DNA from: Acidisarcina sp963790505
GTDB lineage: Bacteria > Acidobacteriota > Terriglobia > Terriglobales > Acidobacteriaceae
Reading direction: 5' to 3'
DNA length: 64,000 nt
NCBI GenBank assembly: GCA_963790505.1
Contig: CAWBOT010000002.1
Span: forward strand, 310,001 to 374,000
Positions 27,700-37,287 of the stretch are shown piece by piece. Both the position numbers and the translations under genes were made by a program. Position 1 is the stretch's first letter; each line of letters opens with the position of its first letter. The notes under the pieces are model-generated. The model was not told where the DNA came from. It saw only the letters and a list, made by a program, of their open reading frames with translations, and ran no database searches.

Positions 27700-29084
27700 T
27701 CGATCACATTGAGGGCCAGGCCGGCCAGCGACGTCTCCTTGTAGCGGGACTGCATGTCGAGGCCGGTGAGGTACATGGTGCGGATAATCTGGTCGAGGGA
27801 AATCTTGTGTCCTTCGGTTTCGTTCATCGCCATACGGCAGGCGTGGACTGCCTTGACCGCGCCCATTGCGTTGCGCTCAATGCAGGGAATCTGGACGAGA
27901 CCTCCGATCGGATCGCAGGTCATGCCGAGATTGTGCTCCATCCCGATCTCTGCGGCGTGCTCGATCTCATCATTGCTTCCGTTCATAGCGGCGACCAGAC
28001 CGCCGGCTGCCATTGAGCAGGCGACGCCAACTTCGCCCTGGCATCCGACTTCAGCGCCGCTGATCGAGGCGTTCTCCTTGTAGAGGATGCCTATGGCTGC
28101 TGAGGTGAGGAAGTAGCGCAGGAGACCTTCTTCGGCTTCGGCGGGGTCAGCGACGAAGTTTCGATAGTAATGGGCCACGGCGGGAATCACTCCAGCGGCT
28201 CCATTGGTAGGCGCGGTGACGACGCGACCGCCGGCGGCGTTCTCTTCATTCACCGCCATGGCATAGACGGTGACCCAGTCGAGCGGCGCGAGTGGGTCTG
28301 TGCTCTCGCCTCGCGCGAGAAGGCGCTCCGCCAGACGCTTGGCGCGACGGCGCACGTTCAATCCGCCGGGCAGAATTCCTTCAGTGGCCATGCCGCGCTC
28401 GACGCATGCTTGCATGATGTGCCAGATGCGCAGGATCTCGGCGCGGACTTCGCTGGCTGCGCGAAAGGCGCTCTCGTTGGCCAGCATGAGCTCGGCAACG
28501 CTGAGACCATGATCGGCGGCGGTGAGCAGGAGCTCCTCAGCGCTCGCGAAAGGGTAGGGAACTGGCCGCGCGGGAGTGCCGGACTCGGGAGCCGACTCAC
28601 CGTCTTGGATAATGAATCCGCCGCCGATTGAGAAGTAGATCTGCTCCCCAAGCAGAGCGCCGGCGGCGTCAAAGGCTGCGAACTTGACTCCATTGGGATG
28701 CGGAGTCACCGCTCCCGGAGGAAACATGATGTCGCGATGAAAAAGTAGATCGTCGGCTTCATGGAAGGCAATGCGCTGTGTTCCCAGCAAGAGGAGACTT
28801 GCACGCTCGCGAATCGCCAGCAACTTCGGCTCGATGGTTGCCGGGTCTATAGTGTGTGCCTCTTCACCCGAGAGCCCGAGCAACACGGCACGATCGGTGC
28901 CATGGCCTTTCCCGGTCAGCGCCAGCGAGCCAAAGAGTTCTGTGCGGACTCGCGCCGTACGAGCGAGGAAAGCCTTGCTCTGCAAGTCTGCAGCGAAACG
29001 GCGTGCGGCGCGCATCGGCCCCATTGTGTGCGAACTCGACGGCCCGATGCCGATTTTGTAGAGATCGAAGAGGCTGGTGGTCAC
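27693..29084 (-). CDS. sdaA: L-serine ammonia-lyase (Fe-S serine dehydratase)
   Basis: 463 residues, single-chain enzyme converting L-serine to pyruvate and ammonia. The N-terminal beta domain opens with LYKIGIGPSSSHTMGPMRAA. The alpha domain carries the three Cys that hold the 4Fe-4S cluster: GAEVGCQGEVG, MTCDPIGG and IPCIERNA. The Ser-rich SSSHT and TNGAAGVIPAV motifs form the active site. It is cytoplasmic. The CPBP gene follows with overlap. Confidence 0.95.
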   Translation of the reverse strand: MTTSLFDLYKIGIGPSSSHTMGPMRAARRFAADLQSKAFLARTARVRTELFGSLALTGKGHGTDRAVLLGLSGEEAHTIDPATIEPKLLAIRERASLLLLGTQRIAFHEADDLLFHRDIMFPPGAVTPHPNGVKFAAFDAAGALLGEQIYFSIGGGFIIQDGESAPESGTPARPVPYPFASAEELLLTAADHGLSVAELMLANESAFRAASEVRAEILRIWHIMQACVERGMATEGILPGGLNVRRRAKRLAERLLARGESTDPLAPLDWVTVYAMAVNEENAAGGRVVTAPTNGAAGVIPAVAHYYRNFVADPAEAEEGLLRYFLTSAAIGILYKENASISGAEVGCQGEVGVACSMAAGGLVAAMNGSNDEIEHAAEIGMEHNLGMTCDPIGGLVQIPCIERNAMGAVKAVHACRMAMNETEGHKISLDQIIRTMYLTGLDMQSRYKETSLAGLALNVIEC

Positions 29085-29251
29085 AAACTTGATTCTATTC
29101 CGGAAGCCCTAGGTCTTCGTCCCGGCGATCAGGGTTTAGTACACGCCGGAACTGCCGTGAGGTGAGGCGAGCCTGCCCTCCTGAATTGGTCCACTTCTTC
29201 GACAAGGCCTGTACCTCTCAACTAAATTGATTTACACGGTATTTCTCCACG

Positions 29252-31444
29252 ATGAAACAGCTCCTTGCCCGCAGCGTTATCCTCCTGGTGTTTGGAATAA
29301 TTCCGGCGATTGCGCAGAAGCCTGCGCATCCTTTCAATGACCCGACATTGCCGGCAGAGAAGCGCATCGACGACCTGCTCTCGGAGATGACGATCGACGA
29401 GAAGGTCGCCTGCCTGGGTACGAAGACGGCGGTTCCGCGTCTTGGCGTGAAGAGCTTTGGCAGCTCGGAAGGTATTCACGGTGTTGTGCAGCGCGAGAGA
29501 AAGCAAGGCGGCTACGAACGCACCGAGATCACCACGACGCAGTTTCCGCAGCCGCCGGGCATGGGCGAGTCATGGGACCCCGATTTGGTTCGCCAGGCAG
29601 CGGGAGTCGAGGGCTACGAGGCGCGGTTCATCACGCAGACCGCAAAATATGATCGCCAGATACTGATGCTTTGGGGGCCGCAGGCTGATCTGGCGCGCGA
29701 TCCGCGCTGGGGGCGGAGCGAAGAGGTTTATGGCGAAGATCCGTTCTTCAACGGGACGATGGTCAAGAGCTTCGTCAAGGGATTGCAGGGCGATGACCCG
29801 AAGTACTGGCAATCGGCCGCTCTGCTCAAGCACTTCCTTGCGAACAGCAACGAGAACCTGCGGACGAAATCGAATTCAGAGTTCGATCAGCGCTTGTTCT
29901 GGGAGTATTACTCGGTTCCGTTCCGCATGGGATTCGTGGACGGAGGCGCGAAGGCGGTGATGGCGTCTTACAACGCGTGGAATGGGACGCCGATGGCGAT
30001 CAATCCGATCCTTAAGAGCATCGTCGAGGAAAAATGGGGCGTCGATGTTTTGTCGAGCGACGGAGGAGCGGTTAAGCTCCTGGTCACCGACCACAAACGT
30101 TTTCCTACGCAGAAGGACGCGGTTGTGGCGTGCTTGAAGGCGGGCATCAACCAGTTCCTGGACACATATCAGGATGAGACCAAGGCTGCTTTGAAGGACG
30201 GCTCGGTCACCGAGGCGGAGATCGACGATCTATTGCGGCGGAAGTTCCGGGTGACGATCAAGCTTGGCTTGCTGGACCCGCCGGAGATGGTTCCGTATTC
30301 AAAGATTAAGGATTCGCCGGAGCCGTGGGCGACCGACAAAGACAAGGCAGTCTCGGAGAAGATGGCGCTGGAATCGGTGGTACTGCTGAAAAATGTGGGT
30401 TCGCTGCTTCCGCTGAAGAAGGATTCAATCAAGTCGATTGCCGTGATTGGCCCGCTGGCTGACTCGGTTCATTGGGACTGGTACGGAGGAACCCCTCCCT
30501 ACGCCACGACGCCGCTGCAAGGAATTAGGCACGAAGCGGGCCCGAATGTGAAGGTCACCTATGCCGCCGAGGAGATCGACAACGCGGCAATCAAGGCGGC
30601 GCAGGCTTCCGATGTTGCCGTGGTGGTAGTGGGCAACGATCCGACGTGCGGGCCAGATATGGCGCACGACTGGCACAACACCGCGGATGGCGGCGGTACA
30701 TTGCCGTGCACGGTGTCCAGCGATGGCCGCGAGGGTCGTGATCGCGAGGTCATCACCCTCGCTCAGGAACAATTGGTCAAGCAGGTCTACGCCGTGAATC
30801 CGAAAACGATTCTGATTCTGGTATCCAGCTTTCCTTTCGCCATCAACTGGTCGCAGCAGAATATTCCGGCGATCCTGCATATGGCCCACTCTTCGCAGGA
30901 CGAGGGCACGGCGCTCGCGAAGGTCCTCTTCGGCGACTACAACCCCGGCGGTCACCTGGTGACGACATGGCCCCAGTCGGTGGACCAGTTGCCGCCGATG
31001 ATGGACTACAACATTCGCGATGGCCGCACGTATATGTATTTCAAGGGAGATCCGCTTTACCCCTTTGGCTTCGGGCTGAGCTACACGACCTTCAAATTTT
31101 CCAACTTGAAAACCAGCACCGCAAGGTTGACGAAGGACGGTAGCGTTACAGTGAGTGTCGACGTGACAAATACGGGCGGCGTGGCTGGCGATGAAGTCGT
31201 CCAGCTCTATGTAAGGCACTTGAAGTCCGAGGTGGAGCGGCCGCGTGAAGCGCTGAAGGGATTTCAGCGGGTGACTATCCAGCCGAGCGAGACGAAGACG
31301 GTCGAGATACCTATGAAGGCTTCCGATCTCGCTTATTGGAACGAGAAGCTGGACAAGTTCGTAGTTGAAACGGAGCCGGTCAGCCTGATGATTGGCGACT
31401 CGTCGGCGGATATTAAGCTGGACACGACCGTGCAAGTTGAGTAG
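29252..31444 (+). CDS. Secreted glycoside hydrolase family 3 (beta-glucosidase/xylosidase)
   Basis: A 730-residue exported enzyme with a signal peptide (MKQLLARSVILLVFGIIPAIAQ). The N-terminal TIM barrel has LLSEMTIDEKVACL, the KHFLANSNENLR substrate loop and the catalytic nucleophile Asp270 in VLSSDGGAV. The alpha/beta sandwich (about residues 385-600) and a C-terminal fibronectin-III-like domain (YPFGFGLSYTTF onward) complete the usual GH3 layout. Nucleophile context fits beta-glucosidase or beta-xylosidase; the exact sugar is undecided. The transporter gene starts 45 bp downstream, suggesting a hydrolysis-uptake operon. Confidence 0.94.
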   Translation: MKQLLARSVILLVFGIIPAIAQKPAHPFNDPTLPAEKRIDDLLSEMTIDEKVACLGTKTAVPRLGVKSFGSSEGIHGVVQRERKQGGYERTEITTTQFPQPPGMGESWDPDLVRQAAGVEGYEARFITQTAKYDRQILMLWGPQADLARDPRWGRSEEVYGEDPFFNGTMVKSFVKGLQGDDPKYWQSAALLKHFLANSNENLRTKSNSEFDQRLFWEYYSVPFRMGFVDGGAKAVMASYNAWNGTPMAINPILKSIVEEKWGVDVLSSDGGAVKLLVTDHKRFPTQKDAVVACLKAGINQFLDTYQDETKAALKDGSVTEAEIDDLLRRKFRVTIKLGLLDPPEMVPYSKIKDSPEPWATDKDKAVSEKMALESVVLLKNVGSLLPLKKDSIKSIAVIGPLADSVHWDWYGGTPPYATTPLQGIRHEAGPNVKVTYAAEEIDNAAIKAAQASDVAVVVVGNDPTCGPDMAHDWHNTADGGGTLPCTVSSDGREGRDREVITLAQEQLVKQVYAVNPKTILILVSSFPFAINWSQQNIPAILHMAHSSQDEGTALAKVLFGDYNPGGHLVTTWPQSVDQLPPMMDYNIRDGRTYMYFKGDPLYPFGFGLSYTTFKFSNLKTSTARLTKDGSVTVSVDVTNTGGVAGDEVVQLYVRHLKSEVERPREALKGFQRVTIQPSETKTVEIPMKASDLAYWNEKLDKFVVETEPVSLMIGDSSADIKLDTTVQVE

Positions 31445-31489
31445 CTTGTTCCCGATAACGCGAACTGAACGCACTCCACGGAGCTAGCC

Positions 31490-32479
31490 TTGTACCAGCC
31501 GGAAACCTACGCGATCGCGCTTTGGTTCATGGTGCTTAGCATGCTCTGCTGGGGCTCGTGGGCGAACACTCTCAAGCTGTGTCCCGGCTATCGCTTTCAG
31601 TTGTTTTATTGGGACTATGTGATCGGGCTGCTGGTTGGAGCGCTGGCCTGGGGCCTGACTCTAGGAACCCTCGGGGCGACGGGACGCCCGTTCCTGCAGG
31701 ATGTGCTGGCGACTCCGGGGCCAAATCTTGTCCTCGCGCTAACAGCCGGCGCGATCTTTAATCTCGCTAACCTGCTTTTGGTGGCAGCGATCGATATTGC
31801 GGGGCTGGCGGTTGCGTTTCCGGTGGGAATCGGCCTGGCTCTGGTGGTGGGCGCGGTGAGTAGTTACGTCCTGTCGCCGAAGGGAAATCCCCTGATGCTA
31901 TTTGGCGGCATCACTCTGGTGGTGGCTGCGATCGTGTGCGATGCGGTTGCGTATCGGCTGCGGGAGCGCGAGCGGCTGGCGATGAGCCGCCGGGGGGTGA
32001 TCATCAGCCTTGTCGCAGGCTTGCTGATGGGAACGTTTTATCCTTTTGTCTCGCGCTCGATGAGCGGGGCAAATGCGCCGGGGCCCTACGCTGCGGCGTT
32101 TTACTTTGTGGTGGGCGTGGCTCTTTGCGCGATTCCTTTCAACTATCTGCTGATGCGGAAACCTTTAGACATGCAGCAGCCTGTCACGATGACTGGATTT
32201 TCAACCGCGCCGCTGCGCTGGCACCTCTGGGGAATTATCGGTGGAGCTATCTGGTGCACCGGTGGCGTCTTCAATTTTGTTGCGTCACGCGCGAATGTGG
32301 TGGGTCCGGCAGTTTCGTATTCGATCGGGCAGGGAGCGACGATGATCTCCGCGTGCTGGGGAGTTTTCATCTGGCGCGAGTTTTCGGAGGCGCCGGCGCG
32401 GGCGAAGAGCTGCCTCTTCTGGATGTTTGCGCTATTTCTTGCTGGGCTAACTCTGGTTGCACTCGCGCCGATTTTCTAG
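31490..32479 (+). CDS. GRP-family (glucose/ribose-type) sugar transporter
   Basis: A 329-residue membrane protein of about ten helices in the drug/metabolite transporter superfamily. The first helix ends WGSWANTLKLCPGYRFQLFYWDYVIG, a strong match to GRP/RhaT-like carriers. The start is TTG 31490 behind CGGAG. Position after the GH3 gene suggests it imports the released monosaccharide. The direction and the sugar are inference. Confidence 0.82.
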   Translation: MYQPETYAIALWFMVLSMLCWGSWANTLKLCPGYRFQLFYWDYVIGLLVGALAWGLTLGTLGATGRPFLQDVLATPGPNLVLALTAGAIFNLANLLLVAAIDIAGLAVAFPVGIGLALVVGAVSSYVLSPKGNPLMLFGGITLVVAAIVCDAVAYRLRERERLAMSRRGVIISLVAGLLMGTFYPFVSRSMSGANAPGPYAAAFYFVVGVALCAIPFNYLLMRKPLDMQQPVTMTGFSTAPLRWHLWGIIGGAIWCTGGVFNFVASRANVVGPAVSYSIGQGATMISACWGVFIWREFSEAPARAKSCLFWMFALFLAGLTLVALAPIF

Positions 32480-32558
32480 CCAGATTTGATTTCGCTGGTC
32501 AGATTGCCATTCTCGACCGTAGAATCACGCCAAGACTCCCAACGAACTTCAAGGCCCA

Positions 32559-34118
32559 ATGCTTTTCAAAGCGCTGAGCGCCGCTGTGTACGGCATCGAT
32601 GCGAACATCATCGATGTCGAGGTCGATTTTTCGGGCATCCAGACGCAGGAAGACCACTTCCATACGGTCGGCCTGCCGGACGCGGCAGTGCGCGAGAGCC
32701 GCGACCGGGTGAGGGCGGCAATCAAGAACTCGGGCTTCGCGATCCCTCCCACGCACATCACGATTAACCTTGCGCCAGCGGACATCAAGAAGGAAGGTTC
32801 AGGCTTCGATCTTCCGATCGCGATCGGCATTCTGGGCGCCTATGGCGCCTTGCAGCTCAAAGACCTGAGCAAGTTTTTGTTGGTGGGGGAACTGGGGCTG
32901 GATGGCGGCCTGCGGGCTGTTCCGGGGATGTTGCCGGTCGCGGTTGCGGCGCGAGCCAAGGGCATTCAGAATCTGATTCTCCCTGCGGCAAATGCAGCCG
33001 AAGCTGCGGTCGTCGAAGGAGTCAAAGTTTATGCGGTGGGTTCACTGACCGAAGTGCGCGAGCTGTTGAACGCTGCAGCTAATGGAGGAATCAAGACGCA
33101 ACCCTACCAGGTAGAGACATCGAAGCTGCTGGGCGAGCTTCAAACTTTTCACCTTGACTTCAAGGACGTGCGCGGTCAGCAGACGGCGAAACGAGCGCTC
33201 GAAGTGGCTGCAGCGGGGAGCCACAATATATTGATGATCGGGCCGCCGGGCTCGGGCAAGACGATGCTGGCCAAGCGGCTGCCGTCGATTCTCGCGCCGC
33301 TGAGCTTTGATGAGGCGCTGGAGACGACCAAGATCCACTCCGTCGCCGGGGTGCTCGACGCGGACGCTGGGCTGGTGACACAGCGGCCGTTTCGCGCGCC
33401 GCACCACACGATTTCGGATGCCGGGCTGATTGGCGGAGGCGCGATTCCGCGACCGGGTGAGGTTTCACTCGCCAATAATGGAGTGCTTTTCCTCGACGAA
33501 CTGCCGGAGTTTCCGCGCAATGTGCTCGAGGTGATGCGACAGCCACTCGAAGATGGCCAGGTGACGATCGCGAGGGCGAGCATGTCGTTGAGCTTTCCGG
33601 CGCGGTTCATGTTGGCGGCGGCGATGAATCCCTGTCCATGCGGCTACTTCAACGACAAATCGCACGAGTGTTTGTGCACGCCGCCGATGATCCAGCGGTA
33701 TATTTCGAAGGTTTCGGGACCGCTGCTTGATCGAATCGATATCCATATCGAAGTGCCGGCTGTACAGTATCGAGAACTTCGCTCTGGCGCAGCCGCGGAA
33801 GGCTCGGCGGAGATTCGAGACCGGGTGTTGGCGGCGCGAGAGCGCCAGCGGGTGCGTTTTCTCGCCGCCGCGGAGCCGATCTATTCGAACGCGCAGATGG
33901 GGACGCGACAGGTGCGGGCCTTCTGCGAACTCTCTGCCGACGCCGAGCGGCTCCTTGAGCGGGCCATGCAGCAGCAGGGCTTGACCGCCCGCGCCCACGA
34001 TCGCATCCTGAAAGTCGCGCGCACCGTCGCTGACCTGGACGCGCAGCCGGCGATAACCGTGGGGCACATCGCCGAGGCGATCCAGTACCGGACGCTGGAT
34101 CGCAGCTACTGGAGCTAA
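32559..34118 (+). CDS. comM: YifB/ComM-family AAA+ ATPase (Mg-chelatase-like)
   Basis: 519 residues. Lon-protease-like N-terminal domain (SAAVYGIDANIIDVEVDF) with FDLPIAIGIL, then an AAA+ module with Walker A GPPGSGKTMLAKR, Walker B GVLFLDELPEF and a zinc-ribbon-like PCPCGYFNDKSHECLC stretch. The C-terminal Mg-chelatase domain has LLDRIDIHIEVP and RAHDRILKVARTVADL. ComM is a hexameric branch-migration helicase that extends heteroduplex DNA during natural transformation. No other competence gene is in the window. Confidence 0.93.
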   Translation: MLFKALSAAVYGIDANIIDVEVDFSGIQTQEDHFHTVGLPDAAVRESRDRVRAAIKNSGFAIPPTHITINLAPADIKKEGSGFDLPIAIGILGAYGALQLKDLSKFLLVGELGLDGGLRAVPGMLPVAVAARAKGIQNLILPAANAAEAAVVEGVKVYAVGSLTEVRELLNAAANGGIKTQPYQVETSKLLGELQTFHLDFKDVRGQQTAKRALEVAAAGSHNILMIGPPGSGKTMLAKRLPSILAPLSFDEALETTKIHSVAGVLDADAGLVTQRPFRAPHHTISDAGLIGGGAIPRPGEVSLANNGVLFLDELPEFPRNVLEVMRQPLEDGQVTIARASMSLSFPARFMLAAAMNPCPCGYFNDKSHECLCTPPMIQRYISKVSGPLLDRIDIHIEVPAVQYRELRSGAAAEGSAEIRDRVLAARERQRVRFLAAAEPIYSNAQMGTRQVRAFCELSADAERLLERAMQQQGLTARAHDRILKVARTVADLDAQPAITVGHIAEAIQYRTLDRSYWS

Positions 34119-34280
34119 AAGAAGCCCCGGAAACTCGGTTCGCTTCCCGTTCCGGTAAACCTGCAACACCACTGGTTCGTTCCAGAACTCAGGATGACTT
34201 TTGTGAGCTGATGGTCTGGCCTCTTCCGGCAGTTAGCCGAAGACTTAAGGTGTCTCCACCCTTCCCGGGAGGCATCAAGA

Positions 34281-34829
34281 GTGAATTCGGCGAGGTCTAT
34301 TGGCGGAGTGCTGGTATTGAGCCTAGGCTACTTTGGCCATGGTTCGGGCCAGGAGAGAGCCCTCCGGGTCGACGCCAGCGACGTAAGGATCGTCTCTTCC
34401 TTCGTGGCGACGGGCCAGCCTGTGCCCGGCGAATGCCGTGAGGAAGCGCACACTTTTGCCGAGAGCCTCATTCATTATCCTCGGCCGGTTTCGTGGCATT
34501 GGGTGCTGCTGTGCGACGAGGCGGGTTGGCGGCGATTCCTTCGCCTGAGCGGAAGGCAGGAGAACGAGGCAATTTACGCCTCCACTGACCTGGAGGCGCG
34601 GACGACTTACCTTCGAGGAGCTAAACTATTCATTGAACTGGACTTAAATGCCGGAGGAGATAGTGTCATTGCTCATGAATTGGCCCATATTCGGCTCAAC
34701 AGTTCTGACGAAGAGGCTGCAAAGGAGTTGGCGCGCGCGTGGCTGCGGTGTTTCAGAAAGGGAAATACAGGTGGAAGTGGGGCTGACGACCCAAGGAATC
34801 AGAGTGTCAAATCAGATTCGGACCATTAG
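34281..34829 (+). CDS. Putative secreted HEXXH metallopeptidase-like protein
   Basis: 182 residues from GTG 34281, with an ideal GGAGG site. The N-terminus (IGGVLVLSLGYFGHGSGQ) looks like a signal peptide. The central HELAHIRLNS (His132, Glu133, His136) is a classic zinc-protease helix, with Glu143 or Glu144 as possible third ligand. The total length is small for a protease and no named family is recognised. The upstream 34119-34280 gap has no clear promoter. Confidence 0.6.
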   Translation: MNSARSIGGVLVLSLGYFGHGSGQERALRVDASDVRIVSSFVATGQPVPGECREEAHTFAESLIHYPRPVSWHWVLLCDEAGWRRFLRLSGRQENEAIYASTDLEARTTYLRGAKLFIELDLNAGGDSVIAHELAHIRLNSSDEEAAKELARAWLRCFRKGNTGGSGADDPRNQSVKSDSDH

Positions 34830-35243
34830 GGACAAAAGAAAAAAGTTGACGAGTACGAGTAACGGGTTTAACTTCGATGGTGGCGAAATTAACATTCGGC
34901 CTTTCGCAGTTGGCTTCTTTGGGCTGCCCTAAGCCGTCCAGCCCAACTCTCGGTTCAGATTGATCCAGAGCGAACAACCGAGTTGCTTCCCGTTTGCAAA
35001 GACTCTTCAATCTTCGCTGGCAGGAATCTGCTGCATCTTGATCCCGATGGAGCGTGGGGTCAGGGCGCTTGAGTCGATGTCAGTTTTGGTGCTGGGATTT
35101 TGAATTACCGAAAAAAGTTAAACCAGATGCTGGATTTCAGCGTCTAAGTTGTAAAGAAAACAGACCCTAGTCGCCACCGATGGCTCTTCGGAAGCAGGAT
35201 TTTGAGAGTGGCGGATAGGGTCAAAGACAAGGAGAATACACTG
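34830..35243. other. Intergenic stretch upstream of rpoZ
   Basis: About 410 bp with lower GC and A-rich runs. A weak promoter-like pair, TTGACG (34846-34851), 17 bp, TAACTT (34869-34874), points right, toward rpoZ, but is 370 bp away. I see no gene, repeat or known RNA here. Confidence 0.4.
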
Positions 35244-35471
35244 ATGCGTTCTGACCTGATTTTTGGGGCTTTGGCCCATGTCCGGAACCGCTACGAGCTC
35301 TGTCAACTTGCCGCGAAGGCGACCCGCAAGCTGCATAAGCCCACTACCAGGCTGCAAGACACCGCAAACGAGGTTCTGGTCCGGTTTCACGAGAACAACC
35401 CGATGCAGTCCGCTTCCTCGGTACCGATGGAAGAGCGGGAAGCACATGTCGAGCAACGCCGCGCAGCTTAA
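35244..35471 (+). CDS. rpoZ: RNA polymerase omega subunit
   Basis: 75 residues from ATG 35244, with AAGGAG nine bases upstream; the longer in-frame extension is dropped. MRSDLIFGALAHVRNRYELC and QLAAKATRKLHKPTTRLQ match the omega fold: the first helix with the NRYEL motif, then a basic helix that clamps the beta' C-terminus. The remaining tail is polar and Glu-rich. Omega helps assemble RNA polymerase and is part of a ppGpp site. It is followed by rho after 105 bp on the same strand. Confidence 0.8.
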   Translation: MRSDLIFGALAHVRNRYELCQLAAKATRKLHKPTTRLQDTANEVLVRFHENNPMQSASSVPMEEREAHVEQRRAA

Positions 35472-35576
35472 GCGCGGCTTTGCCGTTCCAGCAAGTATCT
35501 GACTACCTCACCCCTGCCTAAACAGCAAAAACCCCTCCCGGTAAATCCCCTCCACAATGAAACTCCGCAGGTAAAA

Positions 35577-36827
35577 ATGACCATTTCCGAACTGAAAGAA
35601 AAAAGCATTACGGAACTCAGCCGTATTGCGCGCACCCTGGAAATTCCCGGTGCGAGCGGTCTCCGCAAGCAAGACCTGATCTTCAAGATTCTCCAGGCCC
35701 AGAGTGAAAAAGAAGGCCATATCTTCGCCGAGGGCGTACTGGAAATCCTGCCCGATGGCTACGGTTTCCTCCGCTCGCCCGATTACAACTATCTGCCCGG
35801 CCCGGATGATATATATGTCTCGCCCTCGCAGATCCGGAAGTTCGACCTAAAGACCGGCGATACGATCAGCGGCAATGTCCGCCCGCCGCATGAGGGAGAG
35901 AAGTACTTCGCGCTGGTCAAGATCGAAGCGATCAACTTTGAGTCGCCGGAAGAGACGCGCAACAAGATACTCTTCGACAATCTGACGCCGCTCTATCCAG
36001 AAGAGCGCATCAAGATGGAGACCACCCGTGAGGCAATCAGCGGCCGGGTGATGGACCTGTTGACGCCGATAGGCAAAGGCCAGCGCGGCCTCATTGTCGC
36101 GCCGCCGCGTACCGGTAAGACAATGCTGCTGCAGGCGATCGCCAACTCGATCACCACCAACCATCCCGAAGTCGTGCTGATAGTCCTGCTGATCGACGAG
36201 CGGCCGGAAGAAGTTACCGACATGCAGCGCTCGGTCAAAGGCGAAGTCATCAGCTCGACTTTTGATGAGCCGGCAGCACGTCATGTGCAGGTTGCCGAGA
36301 TGGTGATCGAAAAGGCCAAGCGCCTGGTCGAACACAAGCGCGACGTCGTGATCCTGCTCGATTCCATCACCCGTCTTGCTCGCGCCTACAACACGATTGT
36401 GCCTCCATCGGGTAAGGTGCTTTCGGGCGGCGTCGACTCGAATGCCCTGCAGCGCCCGAAGCGTTTCTTCGGCGCGGCGAGAAACATCGAGGAGGGCGGC
36501 TCACTCACTATCATTGCCACCGCGCTCGTCGATACCGGCTCGCGCATGGACGAAGTCATCTTCGAGGAGTTCAAGGGAACCGGCAATATGGAAGTGATCC
36601 TCGACCGCAAGCTGGTCGACAAGCGCGTATTCCCGGCGATCGATATTCAGCGCTCGGGCACGCGTAAAGAGGAGCTGCTGATTCCCAAGGACGATCTAGC
36701 CCGTACCTGGGTGCTACGCAAAGTGCTGCATCCCCTGTCTCCGGTTGAGGCGATGGAGCTGCTGGTAAGCCGGCTTGAGAAGACGCGGAACAATGCAGAA
36801 TTCCTGCTGAATATGAATTCGATTTAA
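35577..36827 (+). CDS. rho: Transcription termination factor Rho
   Basis: 416 residues, close to E. coli length, with no inserted domain. It has the N-terminal helical domain (MTISELKEKSITELSRIART), the cold-shock RNA-binding domain with YGFLRSPDYNYLPGPDDIYVS, Walker A APPRTGKTMLLQ and Walker B VVILLDSITRLARAYN. The Q- and R-loops that translocate RNA (GGSLTIIATALVDTGSRMDE, RSGTRKEELL) are intact. Hexameric ATP-driven RNA translocase ending transcription. Confidence 0.97.
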   Translation: MTISELKEKSITELSRIARTLEIPGASGLRKQDLIFKILQAQSEKEGHIFAEGVLEILPDGYGFLRSPDYNYLPGPDDIYVSPSQIRKFDLKTGDTISGNVRPPHEGEKYFALVKIEAINFESPEETRNKILFDNLTPLYPEERIKMETTREAISGRVMDLLTPIGKGQRGLIVAPPRTGKTMLLQAIANSITTNHPEVVLIVLLIDERPEEVTDMQRSVKGEVISSTFDEPAARHVQVAEMVIEKAKRLVEHKRDVVILLDSITRLARAYNTIVPPSGKVLSGGVDSNALQRPKRFFGAARNIEEGGSLTIIATALVDTGSRMDEVIFEEFKGTGNMEVILDRKLVDKRVFPAIDIQRSGTRKEELLIPKDDLARTWVLRKVLHPLSPVEAMELLVSRLEKTRNNAEFLLNMNSI

Positions 36828-36853
36828 GCGGGGAATTTGATACGAGGAAGAGC

Positions 36854-36872
36854 GCCCGGCCGCGCGCCGGGC
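36854..36872 (+). terminator. Hairpin downstream of rho
   Basis: GCCCGGC (36854-36860), loop CGCGC, GCCGGGC (36866-36872), followed closely by a second hairpin CCCC-TTGT-GGGG and AATTTAAT. It lies 27 bp after rho and before the convergent YCII gene, so it may stop both. Confidence 0.5.
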
Positions 36873-36889
36873 CTCCCCTTGTGGGGAAT

Positions 36890-37237
36890 TTAATACTCCA
36901 CTCTTACAGCATCGAGGGCAGGCAGAAGCGTTGGATGCACCTCGACTACAAGCCTTTCCGAAATCACCGCGGGGTCCTGCGCGACGATCTTCTCGGCAGC
37001 GTCCAAACTTTCGGCCTCGATGATCGCGATTGCGGTGATTGCGCCACCGTCGGTCACCGGGCCCGCTGCGCGATAAATCCCTGCCTCGAACTGAGTACGC
37101 AAGAAGGCCAATTGCTGTGATGGCAGGTGTTCAGCGCCGACGGTCTGGTTCCAGCGTCCGCCCGGACGGAAGAGCGCGAGGAAGTACGGCTTGAGATTGC
37201 GGGGCAGGTCTTTTGGGCGGGATCGCGAGGGAGGCAT
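36890..37237 (-). CDS. YCII-family protein
   Basis: A 115-residue cytoplasmic protein with a ferredoxin-like YCII/DGPF fold: YFLALFRPGGRW, a middle AAGPVTDGGAITAIAIIEAESLDAAEKIVAQDP and a final strand VHPTLLPALD. Some relatives have weak hydrolase activity with a conserved His-Asp pair; most are unknown. No ribosome binding site precedes the ATG, but TAAAAT lies 6 bp upstream, so the transcript may be leaderless. Confidence 0.75.
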   Translation of the reverse strand: MPPSRSRPKDLPRNLKPYFLALFRPGGRWNQTVGAEHLPSQQLAFLRTQFEAGIYRAAGPVTDGGAITAIAIIEAESLDAAEKIVAQDPAVISERLVVEVHPTLLPALDAVRVEY

Positions 37238-37287
37238 TTTGCGATTTTAGCCCAGACGCTTGACGAGACGTTGTGCCTGCAATGAAG

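Noticed and set aside
34846..34874. TTGACG-17-TAACTT as the rpoZ promoter
   Set aside because: Weak -10 and about 370 bp from the gene; mentioned only in the intergenic entry.
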